From CAVPEW01 sp050247895 (GTDB taxonomy: Bacteria > Actinomycetota > Acidimicrobiia > Acidimicrobiales > VFJN01): a DNA stretch of 11,989 nt. The notes under the pieces were generated by a model. That model made no database searches, was not told where the DNA came from, and saw only the letters and a list, made by a program, of their open reading frames with translations. Each line of letters begins with the position of its first letter. Within the stretch, counting starts at the first letter, position 1. The DNA is taken from the NCBI GenBank assembly GCA_050247895.1, contig JBFWTJ010000104.1, positions 1 to 11,989 on the forward strand, in the 5' to 3' direction. This document shows, one piece after another, positions 6,036 to 11,989 of this stretch. Made by a program: the position numbers and the translations under genes.

Positions 6036-6099
6036 AGTCACATCATCGTGAGATACATAAGCCTTTACATACTCTGATAGGCAGACCAAAGATAGGGCG
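6036..6099 (+). promoter_or_regulatory. AT-rich promoter/operator region of the ABC operon
   Basis: This patch is much richer in A/T than anything else in the window. It contains TACATA twice, at 6054-6059 and 6066-6071, 12 bp apart; a dyad TCAC-N6-GTGA at 6038-6051; and a dyad TCTG-N5-CAGA at 6073-6085. TACTCT at 6070-6075 fits the TANNNT -10 pattern and would give a leader of about 18 nt before ATG 6100. No match to the iron-regulator (IdeR/DtxR) 19-bp palindrome is evident by eye. Confidence 0.5.
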
Positions 6100-7920
6100 A
6101 TGACGACGGACGCACCTGCAGGCCAGTCCGCCGGCGGAGCCGTCGCCGACCCGAAGGCCCAGCAGAAGGCCGACGCGCGGGCGCTCAAGGAGCTGCTCGG
6201 CCCGGTGGCGTCGAACCTCGCGGTCGGTCGGCTCCTCGCGGCGGTCTCGGGGATCCTGGCCGTCGTGCCGTACGTCGCTCTGGTGAAGATCGGTGATGTC
6301 CTGATCGACGCGGCACGCGCCGACGCCGGCATCGACGGCGACGAGGTCGACCGGTGGCTCCGGATCCTGCTGGTCGCGTTCACGCTGCGGCTCGTGATCT
6401 ACTTCGTGGCGCTGCTCGTCACGCACCTGGCCGACATCGAGCTGGGTCACCTGATCCGCGTGCGCATGGTGCGGCGCTTCTCGCGGGTGCCGCTGGTCTG
6501 GTTCACGTCCACCAACTCCGGGCGGGTCCGCAAGGCGCTGCAGGACGACATCGGCACCATCCACAACCTGATCGCGCACCGCCCCGTCGAGGCGACCAAC
6601 GCGGTCGTCATGCCCCTGGCGCTGATGGTCTACGCGTTCGTCATCGACTGGCGGCTCGGCCTGCTCGCGGTCGCGACGCTGCCGCTCTACGCGGCGGCGA
6701 TGGCGCTGCCCCTGCGAGGCATGGGCGAGAAGACCGTGCAGATGGACGAGAAGCTGGGCGTGGTCTCGGCACGCATGGTCGAGTTCGTCACCGGGATCAC
6801 CGTGGTGAAGGCGTTCGGCCGGGTGGGCCGGGCCCACGGCGCGTACCAGCGCGCGGCCGAGGAGTTCCAGGACTTCTACTACGAGTGGGTGCGGCCGCTG
6901 ATCACGATCAGCTCGCTGGGCAACTCCCTGCTGGCGGTACCGCTGATCCTGCTGGTCAACATCGGCGGCGGGACCTGGCTGGTGCACCGGGGCTCGGTCA
7001 CCGCCGCCGACGTGCTGGCGACCTCGTTGATCGCCCTGCTCGTCCCGTACTCCCTCGAGGTCCTGATGAATTCGATGTGGGCCCAGCAGATGGCCGGCGC
7101 CTCGGCCCGCCGCCTCACCGACCTCCTCGAGACGCCGGTCCTGGCCGACCGCCCCGAGCGTGCGGCACCGAGCGGGTACGACGTCGTGTTCGAACACGTC
7201 GGCTACTCCTACGGCGAGGGGCCCGACGCCGAGCTCGCCCTCGACGACGTCTCGTTCACCCTGCGCCAGGGCACGGTCACCGCGCTGATCGGGCCGTCCG
7301 GGTCCGGCAAGTCGACCATCGCGACGCTGCTCGCCCGCTTCGACGACCCCCGCTGCGGACAGATCCGCCTGGGCGGCGCGCCGATCGACCGGATCGACGA
7401 CCTGTACTCGCACGTCGGCTTCGTGCTGCAGGACCCGCAACTGCCCTCGATCAGCATCCGCGACAACATCGCCCTCGGTCGCCCCGACGCCACCGACGAC
7501 CAGATCCGCGCCGCGGCCGACGCGGCCCGCGTCCTCGACGAGATCGAGGAGCTGCCGAACGGCTTCGACACCGTCCACGGCGCCGACACGGGACTCTCCG
7601 GCGGGCAGGCGCAGCGGATCGCCATCGCCCGGGCCGTCCTGGTCGACGCGCCGGTGCTGATCCTCGACGAAGCCACCGCGCTCACCGATCCGGAGTCGCA
7701 GCACCAGATCCAGCAGGCACTCTCCGACCTCGTGCGCGACAAGACGGTGCTGCTCATCGCCCACCGGCCCGAGGTGATCAAGGGCGTCGACCAGATCGTC
7801 CTGCTCGAGGACGGTCGCGTCGTCGCGACCGGCACCCACGACGAGCTGCTGGACCAGCCCGGCTACGCCCACCTGTGGGAGTCCGCCACCGCAACCCTCG
7901 ACCGAGGAGCGGACGCGTGA
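6100..7920 (+). CDS. ABC transporter, fused membrane + ATPase half (IrtA/YbtP-like)
   Basis: A 606-residue half-transporter of the type IV (exporter-fold) class. The membrane domain spans about residues 37-325, with hydrophobic helices near 37-67, 86-109, 168-203, 268-298 and 304-323. Its block WFTSTNSGRVRKALQDDIGTIHNLIAH matches the IrtA/IrtB and YbtP/YbtQ group, which imports iron-siderophore complexes despite the exporter fold. The ATPase domain has Walker A GPSGSGKST (398-406, Lys404), the Q-loop in VLQDPQ, signature LSGGQ (499-503), Walker B ILDE with Asp523 and Glu524, and H-loop His555, so it should hydrolyse ATP. No siderophore-interacting flavin domain is fused at the N-terminus, unlike mycobacterial IrtA. 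The stop overlaps the next gene's start (GTGA), so the two probably form a heterodimer. The substrate is inferred from family only. In the codons read at 6181-6420, alanine is mostly GCG, unlike the nuclease gene. Confidence 0.93.
   Translation: MTTDAPAGQSAGGAVADPKAQQKADARALKELLGPVASNLAVGRLLAAVSGILAVVPYVALVKIGDVLIDAARADAGIDGDEVDRWLRILLVAFTLRLVIYFVALLVTHLADIELGHLIRVRMVRRFSRVPLVWFTSTNSGRVRKALQDDIGTIHNLIAHRPVEATNAVVMPLALMVYAFVIDWRLGLLAVATLPLYAAAMALPLRGMGEKTVQMDEKLGVVSARMVEFVTGITVVKAFGRVGRAHGAYQRAAEEFQDFYYEWVRPLITISSLGNSLLAVPLILLVNIGGGTWLVHRGSVTAADVLATSLIALLVPYSLEVLMNSMWAQQMAGASARRLTDLLETPVLADRPERAAPSGYDVVFEHVGYSYGEGPDAELALDDVSFTLRQGTVTALIGPSGSGKSTIATLLARFDDPRCGQIRLGGAPIDRIDDLYSHVGFVLQDPQLPSISIRDNIALGRPDATDDQIRAAADAARVLDEIEELPNGFDTVHGADTGLSGGQAQRIAIARAVLVDAPVLILDEATALTDPESQHQIQQALSDLVRDKTVLLIAHRPEVIKGVDQIVLLEDGRVVATGTHDELLDQPGYAHLWESATATLDRGADA
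7904..7909 (+). promoter_or_regulatory. Ribosome binding site of the second ABC gene
   Basis: GAGGAG lies 7 nt before GTG 7917, inside the end of the first ABC gene. It supports GTG 7917 over the in-frame ATG at 7959. Confidence 0.65.
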
Positions 7921-9746
7921 ACCTCCCCCTCGTCGACATCGTCCCGCGCCTGAAGCGGATGGTCTCCCGGCCCGAGGCGCTGCGCCCGGCGCTCACGGTC
8001 GCCGCGCTGAGCGGCCTGGTCGAAGGCCTCGCCCTCGCCTCGCTGCTCCCCGCGATCAGCTCGCTCGCCTCCGACGACGCCGTCTGGGGCCTCCGCACCG
8101 GCGGCTGGCTCCTGGTCTTCGCGGTCCTCGCGGTCACCTGCTTCTGGCTGAACTACCTGCAGGAGCGCCGCACCTACGCCGTCGCCCTCGACTTCCTCCA
8201 CAGCATCCACCACCTGGTCGGCGACCAGGTCGCCAAGCAGCCGCTCGGCTGGTTCGCCCGGCCGCTCGCCGGGCGCCTGTCACGGATGGTCTCCGCCGAG
8301 CTGATGAGCGCCGGCGAGATCTTCGCCCACATGATCGGTCCGCTGGTCGGCCGCCTCGCCTCGGCCGCCACCGTCGTCGTCGCCGCCTGGTTCTGGAACC
8401 CGCTGCTGGGTCTGGTGCTGACGATCGCGGCGCCGGTCTTCGTGCTCATCACCCTGGCCTCCACCCACCTCGTGCGCCGGGGCGGCGCCATCCACGAGCC
8501 GGAGGAGGTCAACCTGGCCAACCGCATCGTCGAGTACGCGCAGTGCCAGGGGGCGCTGCGCTCCTGCGGCCGCAGCGACGACTTCGCGCCCCTCAACGCA
8601 GCGCTCGACGACACCCGCGCGGCCAAGACCCGCGCCCAGTGGATCGAGACCGTCGCCCACCTGCTCAGCGGCGCGATGACCCAGAGCGTGGTCGTCGCCC
8701 TGATCAGCGTCACCGGCTCGCTGGCGGTCGCCGGCTCGCTGGAACCGGTCCCGGCCCTGGCGTTCATCGGCCTGGCACTGCGGTTCACCTCGACGCTGTC
8801 GACCATCACCGAGAGCGCGATGGCCCTGGAGTCGCGGCGCCCCCTGCTCGACGCGATCGACGACGTGCTCACGGCCGAGCCGCTGGCCGAACCGTCGGTG
8901 CCCGGCGAGCTGCCGGCACCGGGAACCATCGAGCTCGACGGCGTGACCTTCGCCTACGCGCCCGATGCCGATCCGGTCCTCACCGACGTCTCGCTGTCGG
9001 TGCCGGCGGGCTCGATGGTCGCACTCGTCGGCCCGTCGGGCAGCGGCAAGACCACCATCGCCCGCCTGGTCAGCCGCTTCCACGACGCGGGCTCGGGCAC
9101 CGTGGAGGTCGGGGGACGCCCGGTGACCGAGCAGACCAGCGAGCAGCTCATGGGCCAGCTGTCGATGGTGTTCCAGGACGTCTACCTGTTCGACGACACC
9201 CTGGAGGCCAACGTCGCCGTCGGCCGCGAGGACGCCAGCCCAGAGGAGATCCGCGAGGCCGCCGACCTGGCCGGCGTCACCGAGATCGCCGAGCGGTTGC
9301 CCGACGGCTGGGCCTCGCGGGTCGGAGAAGGCGGACGCGCGCTGTCGGGCGGCGAGCGTCAACGCGTCGCGATCGCCCGCGCCCTGCTGAAGCGGTCGCC
9401 GATCGTGCTCCTCGACGAAGCCACCTCCGCGCTCGACGTCGAGAACGAGGCGAACATCGTCGCCGCCATCGAGCAGCTACGCACGCAGGCGACCGTCCTG
9501 ATCATCGCCCACCGCCTCGACACCATCGCCGCAGCCGACCAGATCGTCGCGCTCACCGACGACGGCCGCGTGGAGGCGCAGGGCACCCACGAGCAACTGC
9601 TCGCGGCGGGTGGCACCTACGCCCGGTTCTGGGACCGCCTGCACAAGGCCCAGGGCTGGCAGCTCGCCACGTCCGAGGTGAGGACCTCAAGCGTGCCCGG
9701 GGCGGGGTTCGAACCCGCACGACCCTTGCGGGCCCGAGGGGTTTAA
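7917..9746 (+). CDS. ABC transporter, fused membrane + ATPase half (IrtB/YbtQ-like), tail runs into tRNA
   Basis: A 609-residue partner of the preceding half-transporter. Hydrophobic segments lie near residues 26-51, 64-82, 141-183 and 257-293. The ATPase domain has Walker A GPSGSGKTT (372-380, Lys378), the Q-loop in VFQDVYLF, signature LSGGE (476-480), Walker B VLLDE with Asp500 and Glu501, D-loop SALD and H-loop His532; both ATP sites of the pair look active. The start is GTG 7917, overlapping the upstream stop by 4 nt and preceded by GAGGAG. Relatives end soon after a motif like FWDRLHKAQGWQLA (here about residue 583). This frame instead runs on for about 26 residues, the last 17 or so being antisense tRNA (PGAGFEPARP), to a TAA at 9744-9746 in the anticodon loop. 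The tail is probably not functional and suggests the original stop was lost. Confidence 0.92.
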   Translation: MNLPLVDIVPRLKRMVSRPEALRPALTVAALSGLVEGLALASLLPAISSLASDDAVWGLRTGGWLLVFAVLAVTCFWLNYLQERRTYAVALDFLHSIHHLVGDQVAKQPLGWFARPLAGRLSRMVSAELMSAGEIFAHMIGPLVGRLASAATVVVAAWFWNPLLGLVLTIAAPVFVLITLASTHLVRRGGAIHEPEEVNLANRIVEYAQCQGALRSCGRSDDFAPLNAALDDTRAAKTRAQWIETVAHLLSGAMTQSVVVALISVTGSLAVAGSLEPVPALAFIGLALRFTSTLSTITESAMALESRRPLLDAIDDVLTAEPLAEPSVPGELPAPGTIELDGVTFAYAPDADPVLTDVSLSVPAGSMVALVGPSGSGKTTIARLVSRFHDAGSGTVEVGGRPVTEQTSEQLMGQLSMVFQDVYLFDDTLEANVAVGREDASPEEIREAADLAGVTEIAERLPDGWASRVGEGGRALSGGERQRVAIARALLKRSPIVLLDEATSALDVENEANIVAAIEQLRTQATVLIIAHRLDTIAAADQIVALTDDGRVEAQGTHEQLLAAGGTYARFWDRLHKAQGWQLATSEVRTSSVPGAGFEPARPLRARGV

Positions 9747-9779
9747 GCCCTCTGCGTCTGCCAGTTCCGCCACCCGGGC
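9694..9779 (-). tRNA. tRNA-Leu, anticodon UAA
   Basis: An 86-nt cloverleaf reads on the minus strand. The acceptor stem GCCCGGG (9773-9779) pairs with CCCGGGC (9695-9701), with discriminator A at 9694. The D-arm region GGCGGAACTGGCAGACGC is typical of tRNA-Leu. The anticodon stem GAGGG/CCCTC encloses loop CTTAAAC, giving anticodon TAA at 9743-9745. A long variable arm, characteristic of class II tRNAs, follows, and the T arm is GCGGG-TTCGAAC-CCCGC. No CCA end is encoded. It lies 37 nt downstream of the 9817-10143 gene on the same strand, and its 3' half is antisense to the end of the second ABC gene. Confidence 0.95.
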
Positions 9780-9816
9780 CGGACGTCGGTGCCGGTGACG
9801 GTAGCGGGGGCGCCCA

Positions 9817-10143
9817 TCAACCGAGGGCGGCGGCCAGGCCCTCCAGCACGGCGTCGCCCCGGAACAGGTGACGGTTCCCGTCGCTGAAGCGCAGGTGGGC
9901 CCGACCGACGAGGCGAGGCGCGCCCGGAGTCCGCAAGCCCAGCTCGTACAGCCCGGGGGCGAGGTGGATCCGCTCCCGGGAGACGAGGGTGGCCTCCCAG
10001 TCGGTCGGCCCCGGATCCGCGCCCGGGTCCCGCTGCACCACGAACAGGTCGGCGTAGTCGGTGACCACGACCACCTCGTTCACCTCGGCCTCGTCGACGA
10101 GGATGCGCCACGACCGCACCGACGCGAGGGTACCGAGCCTCAC
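9817..10143 (-). CDS. Hypothetical protein, coupled to upstream gene
   Basis: A 108-residue soluble protein without a recognised family. It has alternating strand-like stretches (SWRILVDEAEVNEVVVVTDYADLFVVQRD, WEATLVSRERIHLAPGLYELGLRT) and ends in AHLRFSDGNRHLFRGDAVLEGLAAALG, suggesting a small beta-rich or alpha/beta domain. The start GTG 10143 overlaps the upstream gene's TGA in a GTGA arrangement. No separate ribosome binding site is seen, so its translation is probably coupled. The tRNA-Leu follows at 37 nt. Confidence 0.7.
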   Translation of the reverse strand: MRLGTLASVRSWRILVDEAEVNEVVVVTDYADLFVVQRDPGADPGPTDWEATLVSRERIHLAPGLYELGLRTPGAPRLVGRAHLRFSDGNRHLFRGDAVLEGLAAALG

Positions 10144-10661
10144 GCGGCCAGGCCCTGTGCGGAGGAGCGCTCGCCGAGGTCGGCCCGGCCCGCCACCTCC
10201 CGCGCGACCCGACGGCCCTGGTCATCGACCGCGGGCACCTCCCCCGCCACCAGGGCGGGGCCGTCGGGCACGTCCGGCGAGACGGGGCCCGACTCGGCGG
10301 GGCACACGTCGTGCGGCAGACCAGCCGAGCCCAACGCCACCAGCTCGACCCCGGGGGCCAACGCCGCCCACAGCTCGGCCCGCACGCCGTCGGCCCGCAG
10401 GCCGGCGAGCCGGTTGGCCACCACCACCCCCTCGACCAGGTCGGCCAGGACCGCGGCCCACGGACGGTCGCGCAGCGCCACCGCCACCGTCGCCCCTCCG
10501 CCCCGGTGACGCCGGATCGTGCGCAGGGCACCGGCCACCCGAGGCGGCGACCGGAACCCGGGCATCGACAGGCCGAGCCGGCGACCCACCACCCCCATCG
10601 CCCGGACCGCCTCGGCCAGCATCAAGGAGACCGGGCGGTCGGTGGCGGAGGCGGAGCTCAT
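10140..10661 (-). CDS. Hypothetical protein
   Basis: A 173-residue protein of unknown function. Its N-terminal half is basic and helical (VSLMLAEAVRAMGVVGRRLGLSMPGFRSPPRVAGALRTIRRHRGG). The middle has an alpha/beta look (ATVAVALRDRPWAAVLADLVEGVVVANRL...VELVALG), and the end is Pro/Asp/Ala-rich. There is no signal peptide or membrane segment. I take ATG 10661 as the start; the frame extends upstream to 10877, but that stretch is antisense to the nuclease gene and Ser/Arg-rich. The gene is coupled to the 9817-10143 gene by a 4-nt overlap and is divergent from the nuclease, with a 40-nt spacer between the two starts. Confidence 0.7.
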   Translation of the reverse strand: MSSASATDRPVSLMLAEAVRAMGVVGRRLGLSMPGFRSPPRVAGALRTIRRHRGGGATVAVALRDRPWAAVLADLVEGVVVANRLAGLRADGVRAELWAALAPGVELVALGSAGLPHDVCPAESGPVSPDVPDGPALVAGEVPAVDDQGRRVAREVAGRADLGERSSAQGLAA

Positions 10662-10701
10662 GGGTCCCAGTGGAACACGAACCCTGTGACAAGAATGCGA
10701 C

Positions 10702-11640
10702 GTGAGCGAGGAGCCGACGCCGGTCCAGCGGGACGTGCTGGAGGCCCTCGGCTCGCGGCCCCACGAACGGCCCACCTTCGACCCCCGGCTGCGGGAGTGG
10801 CTGCGCGACGACCTCGACGCCGGGCTCGGCCCGCTGCTCGACGGGCTCGACGGGGACCGCCAGCTCTGGCTGTCCAAGCACGACCTCGGGGCCGTCCACG
10901 GCTGCGAGGCGGCCTACCTGGCCGACCGCGACGAGCCCTTCGAGTGGACCACGGCCACGGCCCGGGGCACGGTCGCCCACAAGGCCGTCGAGCTGTCGGT
11001 CCACTGGCGGGGCGAGCCCGTGCCCGGCGACCTCGTCGACGAGGCCATGGCCCGGCTGGCCGGGGGCAACGACGCCCTCGGGACCTGGCTGGCCGCACTC
11101 GACGAGGGCGAGCGGGCCGAGCTGCGCGGCGAGGCCGTCGACCGGGTGGCCAAGTTCCTCGAGGTGTTCCCGCCCCTGGAGTCCCGCTGGCGCCCGGTGG
11201 CCGAGAGCCGGCTCCGCGCCGAGCTCGCCGGCGACCGGGTCGTGCTGGCCGGCAAGGCCGACCTCACCGTGGGTCGGGCCGCCGGCCTCGTCGCGGGCAA
11301 GGTGATCATCGACCTGAAGACCGGCGGCTTCTCGCCGGCCCACCGAGACGACCTGCGCTTCTACGCCCTGGTCGAGTCGCTGCGCCTCGGCGTGCCGCCC
11401 CGCCTGCTGGCCACGCTCTACCTCGACTCGGGCCGGCTGGTCACCGAGGCCGTCACCGAGGACGTGCTCCAGGCCGCCGTGCAGCGCACGCTCGACGGCG
11501 CCCGGGCCCTCGTCGAGCTGCGGACGGGACGGGAGCCGGTCCGTCGTCCGGGCGTGCCCTGCCGCTGGTGCCCCCTGCGCCCCGAGTGCCCCGACGGCCG
11601 GCGCTGGCTCGAGGACCGCGACGATCAGGACGGCTGGTAG
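10702..11640 (+). CDS. PD-(D/E)XK nuclease (RecB/Cas4-like) with probable 4Fe-4S cluster
   Basis: A 312-residue protein of the PDDEXK_1 group, which includes the nuclease domains of RecB, AddB and Cas4. Metal-binding and catalytic positions are visible: His93 in GTVAHKAVE, Asp187 in AGKADLTVG, and Asp204-x-Lys206 in VIIDLKTGG. Four cysteines fit the Fe-S pattern of AddB and Cas4: Cys68 near the N-terminus, then Cys287-x2-Cys290-x5-Cys296 at the C-terminus. It should cut single-stranded DNA ends or act in end processing, but there is no helicase domain, and no cas or add partner is seen nearby. The start is GTG 10702; no Shine-Dalgarno is evident. It is divergent from the two uncharacterised genes. 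Confidence 0.88.
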   Translation: MSEEPTPVQRDVLEALGSRPHERPTFDPRLREWLRDDLDAGLGPLLDGLDGDRQLWLSKHDLGAVHGCEAAYLADRDEPFEWTTATARGTVAHKAVELSVHWRGEPVPGDLVDEAMARLAGGNDALGTWLAALDEGERAELRGEAVDRVAKFLEVFPPLESRWRPVAESRLRAELAGDRVVLAGKADLTVGRAAGLVAGKVIIDLKTGGFSPAHRDDLRFYALVESLRLGVPPRLLATLYLDSGRLVTEAVTEDVLQAAVQRTLDGARALVELRTGREPVRRPGVPCRWCPLRPECPDGRRWLEDRDDQDGW

Positions 11641-11696
11641 CTCCGCCCGTCGGGCCAGCGCAGGCGCGACGCCCACCATGGGGCGGGCCTCGCCGG

Positions 11697-11702
11697 TACG
11701 AT
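11697..11702 (+). promoter_or_regulatory. -10 hexamer of a leaderless promoter
   Basis: TACGAT fits TANNNT and ends 8 nt before ATG 11711, with no Shine-Dalgarno between them. This places the transcript start at or within a base or two of the start codon. Confidence 0.5.
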
Positions 11703-11710
11703 CGCCGCGC

Positions 11711-11989
11711 ATGGCGACGTCGGCGAAGCGGACGGAGGTCGCACAGCGATCGTCCGTGCTCGCGTCCGCCGCCCCCCGAGCCCGACGAGCCCGCGCGTCG
11801 ACCGCTCCAGCCGAGGCCACCGAACTCGCCGCGCCGACCCAGGCGGACCCGAGCGACCCCGCCGCGCCCGCCTCACCCACCGGCCCGACCCGGGCCGGTC
11901 CGAGCGACCTCACCGGTCCGGTCGCACCCGTCGGGCCGGGTCCGACACCCCGCGTGCCGGCCGACCTCCTCCCCCAGGTTCCCCCCCAC
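11711..11989 (+). CDS. Ala/Pro-rich protein, N-terminal part only
   Basis: An open frame runs from ATG 11711 to the window edge (93 residues, no stop). The first 30 residues are basic (SAKRTEVAQRSS, RARRARAS); the rest is low-complexity Ala, Pro, Thr and Gly, as in a disordered N-terminal extension or linker. Two degenerate 17-residue units beginning ADPSD (11843) and AGPSD (11894) are visible. The function cannot be told from this part; the folded domain must lie beyond the window. The -10-like TACGAT upstream supports both strand and start. Confidence 0.55.
   Translation, partial: MATSAKRTEVAQRSSVLASAAPRARRARASTAPAEATELAAPTQADPSDPAAPASPTGPTRAGPSDLTGPVAPVGPGPTPRVPADLLPQVPPH

Noticed and set aside
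6043..7872. A 609-codon minus-strand open frame antisense to the first ABC gene
   Set aside because: Its composition mirrors the real gene, and it has no domain or start signal of its own.
6354..7916. An upstream extension of the second ABC gene's frame
   Set aside because: It overlaps the first ABC gene in another frame and is Arg/Pro/Gly-rich. GTG 7917 with GAGGAG upstream explains the start.
10222..11913. A 563-codon minus-strand open frame across the nuclease gene
   Set aside because: It is antisense to a gene with intact catalytic and cysteine motifs and shows no family features.
1..11989. CRISPR arrays, insertion sequences, rRNA genes, riboswitches and phage genes
   Set aside because: I looked for regularly spaced repeats, transposase or integrase motifs and conserved RNA cores on both strands and saw none apart from the tRNA-Leu.

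Overview
This is high-GC actinobacterial DNA. The gene set suggests a free-living actinobacterium, possibly of the Acidimicrobiia/Iamiaceae type, although no marker gene fixes the taxonomy. The evidence is very high GC at third codon positions, frequent GTG starts, two flavin-enzyme families tied to coenzyme F420, and TANNNT -10 hexamers 7-8 nt before start codons, as in leaderless actinobacterial genes.

Layout. (1) 1-1889: the end of a secreted, lipoprotein-like protein, facing a two-gene minus-strand unit (NTF2/SnoaL-like protein, then a class I SAM methyltransferase). A strong hairpin lies at the first convergence. (2) 1956-3045: a plus-strand Rv1855c-type luciferase-like F420-dependent oxidoreductase, followed directly by a perfect 12-bp inverted repeat. 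(3) 3046-4299, minus: a small uncharacterised protein and a PrmC/HemK-related methyltransferase that has lost the Asn of its NPPY motif. (4) 4300-5953: a cytochrome b561 with an Arg/Gly repeat in its first loop, then on the minus strand a PPOX-class F420-binding protein, a possible 27-residue membrane peptide and a two-helix membrane protein. (5) 5954-9746: an AT-rich regulatory patch and two translationally coupled half-size ABC transporters resembling IrtA/IrtB and YbtP/YbtQ siderophore importers. (6) 9694-9779: a minus-strand tRNA-Leu(UAA) whose anticodon loop supplies, in antisense, the stop codon of the second ABC gene. (7) 9817-11640: two coupled uncharacterised minus-strand genes, divergent from a PD-(D/E)XK nuclease with a probable Fe-S cluster. 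(8) 11711-end: the start of a leaderless, Ala/Pro-rich protein cut by the window edge.

Most of the window reads as ordinary chromosome. The part that stands out is the ABC operon. Its alanine codon choice differs from one flanking gene sampled, it abuts the 3' end of a tRNA gene, it has its own AT-rich control region, and its last gene has no stop of its own before the tRNA. I read this as a laterally acquired metal/siderophore uptake operon joined at the tRNA. No integrase, CRISPR array or insertion sequence is visible, and I did not find a clearly new multi-gene system.
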